From NCBI GenBank assembly GCA_937139365.1, contig CAKZPT010000041.1, forward strand, positions 27,684 through 91,683: 64,000 nt of DNA, in the 5' to 3' direction. This document shows positions 50,901 through 58,738 of the stretch, one piece after another. A program made the translations under genes and the position numbers. Numbering within the stretch: position 1 is the stretch's first letter; the number at the start of each line of letters is the position of its first letter. The DNA is from an uncultured bacterium (GTDB lineage Bacteria; Verrucomicrobiota; Kiritimatiellia; PWTM01). Under the pieces are notes generated by a model, which was given only the letters and a program-made list of their open reading frames with translations, did no database searches and was not told the DNA's origin.

Positions 50901-51517
50901 TCGTTGGTGCCGACCAGTCCCACGCCCAACCACTTCGCCAGCTCCACCAGGTCGGGGTTGATCCGCGTCTGGTCTTCCACGCCCTGGTTCTGGATTTCGA
51001 TGAAGAACCGTTCCGGCCCGAAGATGTCGCGGTAGACGCCGCCGATCCTGCGCGCCTCGTCCAGCCGCCCCCGCAACAGCGCGGAGGGGATCTGGCCGCT
51101 CAGGCAGGCCGACGTGCAAACCAGACCCTCGTGATGCCGGGCGAGCAGCTCGAGGTCGATCCGCGGCTTGTAGTAGAAGCCCTCGAGGTACGCCAGCGTG
51201 CTCAGGCGCATCAGGTTTTGCCACCCTCGGCCGTTCATCGCCAGCAACACGAGGTGCGCGGCGACGTCCTTCATCCCCCCACCGGTCTCGCGCCGGCCGC
51301 GGGGGGCGATGTAGGCCTCCATCCCCAGGATCGGCTTGATCCCCGCCGCCCGCGCGGCGAGGTAAAACGAGACCGCACCGAAGAGATTTCCGTGATCCGT
51401 CAGCGCCAGCGCCCGTTGCCCGGTCTCCGCCGCCCGGCGGGTCAGCCGCACCACGTTGTTGCCGCCGTCGAGCAGCGAATAGTCGGAATGGACGTGCAGG
51501 TGAACGAACTCGGCCAT
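47981..51517 (-). CDS. dnaE: DNA polymerase III alpha subunit
   Basis: Replicative polymerase, 1,178 residues. PHP domain at residues 1-210 with LHVHSDYSLLDGG and LALTDHGNLFGA, keeping the metal-ligand pattern. Polymerase palm: PDVDIDLCQ near residue 395 (two catalytic Asp) and LMKMDLLGLKTL near residue 555 (third Asp). GYGFNKAHSTGYAIVAYQTA follows in the fingers, then helix-hairpin-helix and OB-fold regions. A GGGAGA lies about ten bases before ATG 51517. No lesion in over 3.5 kb. Its stop overlaps hydE by GTGA. Confidence 0.98.
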   Translation of the reverse strand: MAEFVHLHVHSDYSLLDGGNNVVRLTRRAAETGQRALALTDHGNLFGAVSFYLAARAAGIKPILGMEAYIAPRGRRETGGGMKDVAAHLVLLAMNGRGWQNLMRLSTLAYLEGFYYKPRIDLELLARHHEGLVCTSACLSGQIPSALLRGRLDEARRIGGVYRDIFGPERFFIEIQNQGVEDQTRINPDLVELAKWLGVGLVGTNDVHFLHRDDKEAHFLLTCISTNRHADDPDALHHPEELYLKTPDEMAEALKAWPEAVTNTLRIAEMCDVTLDLQTRHLPRFDPPDGSTPDDYLRRIAFEGLARRFEGREPLPEYRERLERELRVIADKGYSSYFLIIHDIVRYAREHDIPASPRGSGVATLLGYALGIAHVDPIRYGLIFERFTDPQRKEDPDVDIDLCQVGRETVLQYVRQRYRHVAQIITYGTLKPRAVIRDLGRVKGWPLDRVDRLAALVPESPKATLDRVLGLAEAGDEEENLYSPELARAYQEDPEVRALLDKARELEGKPRHAGVHAAGVVICDQPLEDIVPLCRQAGRPEVMTQWDHPTCEKVGLMKMDLLGLKTLSVIQRARELVRQRTGVDRDPNALSLDDDKVYDVFRRGDVDGIFQFESAGMRRVLVDMQPTRIEDLIAANAMYRPGPMQFIADYCARKHGRQPVPKVHPLVDDLLAETYGIMVYQEQVMQVLHRLGNFPLSRALSLIKAISKKKAAEFDKAMPDFVAGAAAHGIPADEARRLFALIKGFAGYGFNKAHSTGYAIVAYQTAWFKCHHPAEFWAATLSFESDDLDKLGQYMAAARKGGQRILPPDVNVSGVNFTVDDDGAIRFGLAAIKGVGEAAVAAILSAREAEGGFRDLFHFCAAVDRRAVNRSTIEALIRCGAFDRCGIGHRAQMLAVLDAALASANAVAADRARGQMALFADEEAAAPRRWPDVPAWSPAEILAAERATLGFTLAGHPTDEVRFEVAALRWPRDLYLSRPPSADGAAVRVCAAVAGVQRLKVRGGRTAGRDMAVLQLDDGETGEIEAVLYPDALDACPPGLLAEDAVVVMEGAIKLHRGRPCLEGHRVESVDDALARLVVRLCLQWAPEHLADVEWQADLLDTLRSHAGRCPVRFWLDASEWSHRRVAVDVSAACRVRPSRALLAALGRLFPPGAIACDTRPAAVAERSRRTDYRRAVS

Positions 51518-51786
51518 CGCCGGAAATTCTCCCGCCGCGGGTCGCGGCTCCGAAAACTATACGCCGTCCGCCGACCGCGGCCAACGCCCGCCGACATTTC
51601 CCCTTCCGCGCCGGTGCCGGCCTCCGCCCAGACGCGTCCGGATCGGCGGCCCCATCCGCGGAGGAGGGCAAGCCGCCGCCACTCCGGACCGCGCAGAGCA
51701 CCACCCGCGGCCCTCGACGCATGTCCCCGCGGGCGTCGGAGACCGCGTCTTTCTTATGGTAGAGTGGAACGAAGCGAGGGTCTGCC

Positions 51787-53381
51787 ATGACGATCCCTGG
51801 CGGTGTTCGGCGGATCTGTGCGGCCGCTGCGGCGTGGGCGGCCATCGCCGCGCCGGCCGCGGGCGGCGAACCCCGACGGGGCGATGTCGTCTTCGAGACC
51901 GGATTCGAGGAACCTGTGCCTCTCGTCGGGTGATCCGGTACGGCTGACATCCACGAGGAACCTGGTGGTGGCCGTGTGGCGCGCATCGAACGCCGGACGG
52001 ACTCCGCGTCGGCGGCCATGGTGTTCCGCCCTCTGCCGCTGGAGGCCGTGCGCGGTTGTGCGATTGCATGCTCCGCGCGAATACGCGCGCACGGGGTTTC
52101 CGAACCGCCGCGGCCGTGTGGAACGGCATCAAGTGCATGGTGGTCATCTCCGGCCCGTCGGGCCGGCAGTGGCCGCAGGCCCGCGCGGACACGGGTACGT
52201 TCGATTGGCGGCCGGTTCAGTTCGCCGTCCGCATTCCGTCGAACGCGGTGGAAGTGTCCGTGGGATTCGGGCTGGAGGCGGTGACCGGCCGCGTGGATCT
52301 CGACGACATCCGCATCACGGTGGCGAGGACACCGCCGTCCGACATCCCCTCCCCCGCGCCGACGAGGCACCGAGGCCATGACCTGCCCCGCTTGCGGGGT
52401 GCCATGGTTTCCCCTCGCAGCCTGCGGGAATCCGACCTGGCGACCCTGGGCAGCGAGTGGAACGCCAACCTCGTCCGCTGGCAGCTGGTCCGGTCCCTCC
52501 GCCCCGGCGACAGCGTCCAGCTCGACGAGTGGGACCGGTGGCTCGAAGAGGAACTCCGGCGGCTGGACGCCATGCTCCCGGCGCTGAAACGCCACGGTCT
52601 TCTCGTGGCCCTCGACCTACACTCCCCGCCGGGTGGGCGTGGCACCGAGGGCTGGTATTCGGGCTCCGCCGCGGGACTGTTCTCCGACGCGGCGTGCCAG
52701 GACCGCTTTGTCCGGGCGTGGGAGCACATGGCCCGCCGCTACAAAGGCTGCGAAGTGATGTGGGGCTTCGACCTCGCCAATGAACCGGTGGAGGACGCAT
52801 GGACCGGCGACGTGGACGACTGGCGTGAGCTAGCCGGCCGAGCGGCGAGGGCGATCCGCGCCATCGACCCCGACCGCACGCTGATCGTCGAGCCGCCCGA
52901 ATGGGGCGGGCCCGACGCCCTGCGCCGGTTCCTTCCCCTACATGTCTCGAACGTGGTGTACAGCGTTCACTTGTATCTACCCCACGAGTTCACCCACCAG
53001 GGTGTTGACCACCCCGCCGCCCCCCTCCGGAACCCCGGTGTCGTCGGGACAAAGCACTGGGACAAAGCCGCGCTGCGGGCCGCGCTCGAACCGGTCGTCG
53101 AGTTTCAGAAGACCTGGAACGTGCACATCTACATCGGCGAGTTTTCGGCCGTCCGGTGGGCGCCCGACGGCAGCGCCGGCCGCTACCTGAAGGACCTCAT
53201 CGAGATCATGGAGGAACTTGGGTGGGACTGGACCTATCACGCCTTTCGCGAGTGGGACGGCTGGAGCGTGGAACACGACGAGGATCGGTCGAACCGGGCG
53301 CCGTCGCCCGTGCCGACGGACCGGGAAAAGCTCCTGCGGGAATGGTTTGGCCGAAATCAAAAGCCCGCATGGCGCGGCTGA
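51787..53381 (+). pseudogene. Secreted GH5 glycoside hydrolase, broken
   Basis: A cellulase-fold enzyme with an N-terminal beta-sandwich. From ATG 51787: signal peptide, then VVFETGFEEPVPLVG followed by TGA at 51931-51933, with the frame reading on as SGTADIHEEPGGGRVARIER. Near 52115-52120 a two-base TG duplication breaks the frame; the text resumes as WNGIKCMVVISGPSGRQWPQ and runs open to 53381. The catalytic domain has GFDLANEPVEDAW (acid/base Glu) and NVHIYIGEFSAVRW (nucleophile Glu). Two lesions, both in the N-terminal module, block the product. The stop probably replaces Trp. Confidence 0.85.
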
Positions 53382-53451
53382 TCCTCCTTCGGCCTGCTCG
53401 CACATCGATCCGACTCCCTGCCGCGACCCGCGTCCGTTATCCTGGAGCGTG

Positions 53452-54321
53452 ATGTTCGACCTGATGGGTTATCTGGCAGAACAGCGGGCGAAGGTGGACG
53501 CCGAACTCGACCGGCGGCTGCCGACGGCTGCCGAGCGCCCGGCGCGTTTGCACGAGGCGATGCGGTACAGCGTCTTCGCGGGTGGCAAACGCCTTCGCCC
53601 GATCCTATGCCTGGCCTCCACCGAGGCGGCCGGCGGCGCCGCGGACGCGGCGCTGGCCGCCGCCGCCGCAATCGAGTGCCTTCACACCTACACCCTGATC
53701 CACGACGATCTGCCGGCGATGGATGACGACGATCTCCGCCGCGGACGCCCGACCTCCCACAAGGTGTTCGGCGAGGCCAACGCGATTCTCGCGGGCGACT
53801 GTCTGCTGACGTTGGCCTTCGAGATCCTTGCGGACACGCCCCAGTCCGGGCCGCTCGCGGCCGAGCTCGCCCGCGCCGCGGGCAGCCGCGGCGTCGCCGG
53901 CGGCCAGTACGAGGACCTGGCCGCGGAGGGCGCGCCGCCCGATCCGGATCGCGTCCGCTACATTCACGAGCACAAAACCGCTCGGTTGATCGAGGCCGCT
54001 TGCCGGATGGGTGGCATCTGCGCCGGGGCCGGCGGGGCGGAGCTGCGCGCCCTGGACGACTACGGGCGTTCGGCGGGACTGGCGTTTCAAATCGCCGACG
54101 ACATCCTCAACGCCACCGCTACCGCCGAGCAACTGGGCAAGGCCGCCGGCAGCGACGCCAAGCGCGGAAAGATGACCTGGGTGGCATGGCGCGGCCTGGA
54201 CGGCGCGCGGGCCGACGCCGCCGAACTGGTCCTTCAGGCGCAACGGGCGCTGGACAAGCTGCCCGGCCCGACGGAACCGCTGCACGCGATCGCCGAGTTC
54301 ATTGTGCGGCGGGAGGCGTAG
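53452..54321 (+). CDS. ispA: Polyprenyl (farnesyl/geranylgeranyl) diphosphate synthase
   Basis: A 289-residue all-helical prenyltransferase that condenses IPP with allylic diphosphates. First Asp-rich motif: HDDLPAMDDDDLRRGRPTSH. Second motif: FQIADDILNATATAEQ, where the usual DDxxD has Asn as fifth residue. Basic substrate contacts are in GGKRLRPILC. The ATG at 53452 follows GGAG. It ends with TAG at 54319-54321 and overlaps the convergent efflux gene by 23 bases. Product chain length is not certain. Confidence 0.93.
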   Translation: MFDLMGYLAEQRAKVDAELDRRLPTAAERPARLHEAMRYSVFAGGKRLRPILCLASTEAAGGAADAALAAAAAIECLHTYTLIHDDLPAMDDDDLRRGRPTSHKVFGEANAILAGDCLLTLAFEILADTPQSGPLAAELARAAGSRGVAGGQYEDLAAEGAPPDPDRVRYIHEHKTARLIEAACRMGGICAGAGGAELRALDDYGRSAGLAFQIADDILNATATAEQLGKAAGSDAKRGKMTWVAWRGLDGARADAAELVLQAQRALDKLPGPTEPLHAIAEFIVRREA

Positions 54322-55495
54322 CGCCGCCGCCGTCAATCCCCAGCCGGCGCAGCTTCATGCCCGGCACGGGCAGCGGAATCTGGCTGACCACCACCCGTTC
54401 GCCCGCGGCCAGGCCGGACTCGACGATGACGCTCTCCGGCAGCCGCCGGAGGATGGTCACCGGCCGGATCTCGAGCACGTCCTGCGCGTTCATGATCCAA
54501 AGGCGGTCGCCCTCTCGAACCGCGTCGCGCGGGATCTCGAACACCCCGCGCATCGGCCGCCCTTCGATCTCGACCTCCACATAGGCCCCCAGCGCGAGAG
54601 CGACCTCCTCCGGTGATCCACGGTCCAGCGGCCGCGCGATTTCCACCAACACCCTTGCCATCCGACCCGCCGGCTCGAGCTCGGCGAGCACGCGGTGAAC
54701 GCGGCCGGCCCGCTCCGTGCGGCGGCCGTTGCCGTGTCGGGCGATTACCCTGGCCGCCGCGCCGTCGCGGCCGTGCTCGTCCGGGGCATCGAACCACGCC
54801 AGTTCCGACCACGGCAGCGACGCCTGCACCCAGAACGCGTCCACTGCCGCCAGCCGGGCGATGCGGGATTGGGCGCCCACCACCTGCCCTTCGTCGGCGT
54901 ACTTTTCCAGCACCACCGCATCGAAGGGCACGCGGACCGCGGTGCGCTCGAGGTTGAGCCGCGCCCTCCCCAGAGCGCTTTCGGCGGCCGCCACCGCCGC
55001 CCGCGCGTACTGCAGGTGCGGTTCGCGCAGCGCCAGCGAGCGCCCGGCCTCACTCGTCGGCACTTGCCCGCCGAGCTGCTTCCACTCCTCCTCCGCCACC
55101 GCCTTTCGCCCCAGCTCCATCGCCAGATCGAACCGGGCCTTTTCCATCGCCGCCACCGCCTGGTCCACCGCCGCCTCGTAGTCACGCGGATCGATCCCCA
55201 CCGCCTCCTCGCCCGCCGCCAGCCGTCCCCCGGGCTCGAGGTTCGAGTGGCGTCGGACAATCCGACCGCCGACTTCTGGGTACAGCACGACCTCGCGAGC
55301 GGGCACGATCGTCCCCATCCCGCGGATCCGCGCCGGATACACTGCCGGCGTGGCCACGAGGACATCGACTTGGGCCGACAGCGGCGGGCGAGGCCGCTCG
55401 CGGGCCCGCGGCCGGGTCCGGATCAGATAGACCGTTCCTGCCGCCGCGCCGGCCAGCATCAGCAACGGCAGCACCACTCGCAACCACCGTTTCAT
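54299..55495 (-). CDS. Efflux periplasmic adaptor (HlyD/RND membrane-fusion protein)
   Basis: A 398-residue adaptor anchored by an N-terminal helix (VLPLLMLAGAAAGTVYLI). The biotinyl-lipoyl half-motif EVGGRIVRRHSNLEPGGRLA precedes a long alpha-hairpin (about residues 90-180). The second lipoyl half is VRVPFDAVVLEKYADEGQVV; beta-barrel and C-terminal domains follow. It starts ATGA-coupled to the outer-membrane factor gene. No inner-membrane RND transporter gene is adjacent in the window; it may lie elsewhere. Confidence 0.9.
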   Translation of the reverse strand: MKRWLRVVLPLLMLAGAAAGTVYLIRTRPRARERPRPPLSAQVDVLVATPAVYPARIRGMGTIVPAREVVLYPEVGGRIVRRHSNLEPGGRLAAGEEAVGIDPRDYEAAVDQAVAAMEKARFDLAMELGRKAVAEEEWKQLGGQVPTSEAGRSLALREPHLQYARAAVAAAESALGRARLNLERTAVRVPFDAVVLEKYADEGQVVGAQSRIARLAAVDAFWVQASLPWSELAWFDAPDEHGRDGAAARVIARHGNGRRTERAGRVHRVLAELEPAGRMARVLVEIARPLDRGSPEEVALALGAYVEVEIEGRPMRGVFEIPRDAVREGDRLWIMNAQDVLEIRPVTILRRLPESVIVESGLAAGERVVVSQIPLPVPGMKLRRLGIDGGGATPPAAQ

Positions 55496-56910
55496 CCATC
55501 CGCCTCCGTCGGCGCCGCCGGGTGCGCCGGCGGGGCCAGTTCCGCCGTCCATCCCCCGCCCAGGGCCCGGTGAAGCTGAATCCGGTGTGACCACCACTGT
55601 CGCCGCGCCGACACCAGCGTCCGTTCCGCCTGCTGAAACCGGTCCAGTGCTGAGAGCACCGACAGGTATTCGGCCTGGCCGTTGATGTAGGCCACGCGCG
55701 CCTGCTCCAGCGTCCGCGCCGCGGCTGCACGCTGCTCCTCGAGGCGTCGGACAGTCTCCGCCTGGCGCCATTCCTGCACCAGCGCGTCCTCGACCTCACG
55801 CACCGCCTGCAGCACCGTTTGCCGCCATGCGAGCCAGCTCTCGTCACGCGCCGCCCGAGCTCGCTCGGCCTCCGATCGACGCCGCCCGCCGTCCAGCAAC
55901 GGCCCCACCAGCGCGCCGCTAAGGTTCCAGAACCACTCGTCGAACATCCGCGACCACTCCGCCGATTGCGTCCCGGCCCCGGCGGAAAGCCTCAGCGTTG
56001 GGAGCCGGTTCGCGACAGCCGCCGCCAGCCGCTCGTCCGCGGCGCGCAAGCGCGCTTGGGCGGCGGCCACGTCCGGCCGGCGGCGGAGCAGGTCCGCCGG
56101 CAGGCCGGCGGCCGGCGTCGGTGGAGGATCGACGAGGCCCTCGGCCGGCGGCGCCGGAGCGTGGGATGGCGGGCGCCCCGCGAGGACGGCCAATTGGTGG
56201 CGAAGCACCTCGAACCGCGCCTCCACGGGCGGCACCAGCGCCGCGACGCCAGCGGCCTGCTGGCGCTGTTGGTACACATCGAGGGCCGAGGCCAGCCCCT
56301 GCCCGAAACGATGCTCGACCAGCCGCACATACTCCCGGCTGGCAGCCAACTGTGTCTCGAGCAGGCGGCGCAGGGCGATCTGCTCGCGAAGCGCCATCCA
56401 CGCCTCCGCCGTTTCCGCAGCCAGGGTCATCGCGGCCGTTTCAAGGTCAAGGCGCGTCGCAGTCCATTCCTCGGCCGCGGCCCGTATGCCGGCGGACACC
56501 CGTCCCCAAAGGTCCACCTCGTAGGCGGTGGCCAGTCCCAACGCGAACTGGCTGGCCGTGGTCGCGACCGTGCCGCGGGCCGGGATCGTGGCAACGCTGC
56601 GGCCGCGTCGGGCCGATCCCTCGACGGAGAGCGAGGGCGCCCGCTCCGCCCCGGCGGCCTCCGCGGCCCGGCGGGCCTGTTCGAGCCGTGCCCATGCCCG
56701 CGCGATCGACAGGTTGCCGGCCAGCGACCGCTCGATCCATTCGTCGAGCCCGGGATCGCCGAACGAGCGCCACCAGCGGTCCGGTGCAGCGGCGCCCTCC
56801 TCCGACGAGAACGCCGGGGGCAGCACCCCCGTGGCTGGCCGGTCGGGCGCCGGCCGGTGCGCACACCCCCACAGCACGACGAACACAAGGCTGGCAGCCG
56901 CGGGTCTCAC
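55492..56910 (-). CDS. NodT-family outer-membrane efflux lipoprotein
   Basis: A 472-residue TolC-like outer-membrane factor. Lipobox in SLVFVVLWGCAHR, then two outer-membrane-efflux repeats: FGDPGLDEWIERSLAGNLSI at the N-terminus and TAYEVDLWGRVSAGIRAAAE, then LRRRPDVAAAQARLRAADER in the second half. It starts with GTG at 56910, overlapping the small membrane protein as GTGA, and is coupled to the adaptor downstream. Together they would form the outer parts of a tripartite exporter. Confidence 0.9.
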   Translation of the reverse strand: MRPAAASLVFVVLWGCAHRPAPDRPATGVLPPAFSSEEGAAAPDRWWRSFGDPGLDEWIERSLAGNLSIARAWARLEQARRAAEAAGAERAPSLSVEGSARRGRSVATIPARGTVATTASQFALGLATAYEVDLWGRVSAGIRAAAEEWTATRLDLETAAMTLAAETAEAWMALREQIALRRLLETQLAASREYVRLVEHRFGQGLASALDVYQQRQQAAGVAALVPPVEARFEVLRHQLAVLAGRPPSHAPAPPAEGLVDPPPTPAAGLPADLLRRRPDVAAAQARLRAADERLAAAVANRLPTLRLSAGAGTQSAEWSRMFDEWFWNLSGALVGPLLDGGRRRSEAERARAARDESWLAWRQTVLQAVREVEDALVQEWRQAETVRRLEEQRAAAARTLEQARVAYINGQAEYLSVLSALDRFQQAERTLVSARRQWWSHRIQLHRALGGGWTAELAPPAHPAAPTEADG

Positions 56911-57098
56911 GGCCGTCGGTTCGTCATGCGCAACGGCGCGGTCGTCCGCCGGCGGCGCCACAGGCGCGTCGCCGCCCACGCCACGCCGGCGGCCAGAAGG
57001 AGGTGGGCCAGCGCCCGCGCGTCGTGGCGGGCGGTCTCGTCCGGAGGGCAGATGGGCTCGGCCGGGAACGATTTGGCGGCCTGGACGGCCGTCGTCAT
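56907..57098 (-). CDS. Small single-pass membrane protein
   Basis: A 63-residue protein: a polar N-terminal part with DETARHDARALAH, one hydrophobic helix (about residues 32-47, LLLAAGVAWAATRLW), then RRRRTT and a basic tail. It overlaps rpoN by ATGA at its start and the efflux gene by GTGA at its end, so it is very likely translated. No family is recognised. Its place between rpoN and an exporter suggests a link to envelope stress or transport, by context only. Confidence 0.65.
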   Translation of the reverse strand: MTTAVQAAKSFPAEPICPPDETARHDARALAHLLLAAGVAWAATRLWRRRRTTAPLRMTNRRP

Positions 57099-58525
57099 CC
57101 GCGCCGCTGATGGGACGGCGGGATCCCCATCTCTTCGCGGTACTTCGCCACCGTGCGGCGCGCGATGGGGACGCCCTGCTCGGCCAGGCGCCGAGCGATG
57201 GCATCGTCCGACAACGGCGAACGAAGATCCTCGGCGGCAATCATCTCCCGGATCCTCTCCTTCACCGCCCGGTTCGAAACGTCCTGCCCAGAGGCCGTGT
57301 GGTAACCGGTGGAGAAGAAGAATCGCATCGGCAGGAGCCCCTGCGGTGTGTCGAGGTACTTGCCGGCGACGGCACGGCTGACGGTGGTCTGGTGGACGGC
57401 GAGTTTAGCCGCCACCTCCGCCATCGTCAGCGGCCGCAGCCCCTCGGGCCCCCGTTCGAAGAAATCGCGCTGGCGCTCCACGATCTCGCGCGCGATCGCC
57501 GCGAGGGTGTCCTGCCGCTGATGAAGACCACGGATCAGGGCCTCGGCGGCGCGGATCTTGTCGCGAATGTACTCGCGGGTGGATTCGGGGGTGGCCGGGT
57601 CCTCCAGCAGTTTTCGGTACTGCCGGCTGATCCGCAGACGGGGGAGCCGCTCGTTGTTCAGCGTCACGACGTACCCGTCGCCCGAACGGGTGATGGTGGC
57701 GTCCGGCACCGCATCGATCGGGGGCTCGCCGAAGTCCCGGCCCGGCCGGGGGTCCAGCGTAGAGATCAGCCGCGCGGCCTCGTACACCTCGGCCACCGGC
57801 ACGCCAAGCGCCTCCGCAATCTCGCAATACTTCTCGCGGGCCAGGTCGTGCAGGTGGGCGTCCACGATGCGCGCGGCCACCCCCCCCCCCAGCCCGCGGC
57901 GGGCCAGTTGGATCGCCAGGCATTCCCGAAGGTCCCGCGCAGCGATGCCGGGCGGGTCGAACTCCTGGACTTTGCGCAGCACCGCCTCGATCCGCTCCAG
58001 CGGCAGGCCGGAGGTTTCCGCCAGCTCGCCGGTCGTCACGTTCAGCAGCCCGTCGTCGTTCAGGCTGCCGATCAGCAGTTCGGCGATTTTCCGGTCGCCG
58101 GCATCGAGGTCCGACAACGCCAGCTGCCGCAGCATGTGGTCCTGCAGCGACTCCTGGCGCGTCAAGGAATCGAGCAGCCGTTGATGCCGCTTTTGCTCCT
58201 CCTCGACCGAGCGGTCGGAGCGGGACCCCGTCCATCGGTGGAGTTCCCGCCAGGCATCGTCCAGCTCCGCGAGCCTTCGAATGTCCTCGTCTCCGCCGCC
58301 CTCGTCCGGGATCGGCGTAGGCAGCTCGACCTCGATCGTCTCGTGCGGCTCCACCCTCTCCTCCAGCACCGGGTTCTGCTCGAGCTGCTGCCGCAACAGG
58401 GTCTGAAGCTCGAGCAACGGCGTCTGGAGAATCTCCAACGACTGCCGGAGCTGCGGCGCCAGGATTTGCTGGAGTCGCTGCTCCTGCGTCTGCGCGAGCG
58501 CAGGCTGGTGAACATGTGCCGCCAC
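57095..58525 (-). CDS. rpoN: RNA polymerase sigma-54 factor
   Basis: A 476-residue sigma-54. The N-terminal Gln/Leu-rich activator-interaction region (RLQQILAPQLRQSLEILQTP) is followed by an acidic linker, the core-binding domain, the helix-turn-helix (AEVAAKLAVHQTTVSRAVAG) and the RpoN box IARRTVAKYREEMGIPPS at the C-terminus. It allows promoters that need enhancer-binding ATPases. A GTG start at 58525 is chosen over an upstream ATG whose extension has no sigma-54 character. It is first of a coupled set with a small membrane protein, an outer-membrane factor and an adaptor. Confidence 0.93.
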   Translation of the reverse strand: MAAHVHQPALAQTQEQRLQQILAPQLRQSLEILQTPLLELQTLLRQQLEQNPVLEERVEPHETIEVELPTPIPDEGGGDEDIRRLAELDDAWRELHRWTGSRSDRSVEEEQKRHQRLLDSLTRQESLQDHMLRQLALSDLDAGDRKIAELLIGSLNDDGLLNVTTGELAETSGLPLERIEAVLRKVQEFDPPGIAARDLRECLAIQLARRGLGGGVAARIVDAHLHDLAREKYCEIAEALGVPVAEVYEAARLISTLDPRPGRDFGEPPIDAVPDATITRSGDGYVVTLNNERLPRLRISRQYRKLLEDPATPESTREYIRDKIRAAEALIRGLHQRQDTLAAIAREIVERQRDFFERGPEGLRPLTMAEVAAKLAVHQTTVSRAVAGKYLDTPQGLLPMRFFFSTGYHTASGQDVSNRAVKERIREMIAAEDLRSPLSDDAIARRLAEQGVPIARRTVAKYREEMGIPPSHQRRG

Positions 58526-58668
58526 GCCGTCACTATACGACCGGCGGTCGGCGCGAACAATGTCACGGCGGAGCCGGCCGTCTAAGGCACGAAGACCCAC
58601 GCCGGGGGACCCGGCACTTGCCTGGGTTGCCCGAGGCGCCGCGGATCCGGCGATGCGCCCCCGGGCTC

Positions 58669-58688
58669 GGCTCGGCCTAGGTCGAGCC
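58669..58688. repeat. Near-perfect 20-base palindrome
   Basis: GGCTCG, GCCTAGGT, CGAGCC: the two outer six-base arms pair perfectly and the centre is itself CCTAGG. It lies 51 bases downstream of the end of the Gfo/Idh gene and upstream of rpoN. It could be a weak terminator (no T tract) or an operator for rpoN. Confidence 0.4.
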
Positions 58689-58738
58689 CTACGGGCCTTT
58701 CGTGACCTTCTCCAAGGTCCGCATGCCGGCGCACCGCA

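Noticed and set aside
48149..51790. A 1,213-codon open frame antisense to dnaE
   Set aside because: Same reason: it mirrors the codon structure of an intact DnaE; no motif is found and no ribosome binding site or neighbour supports it.
6627..54321. Reassignment of TAG (or TGA) as a sense codon
   Set aside because: Several internal TAG codons replace Trp, but intact genes such as ispA (54319-54321) and the M28 enzyme (27764-27766) end in TAG, most others end in TGA and phoB ends in TAA. Frameshifts occur in the same genes, which a codon change cannot explain.
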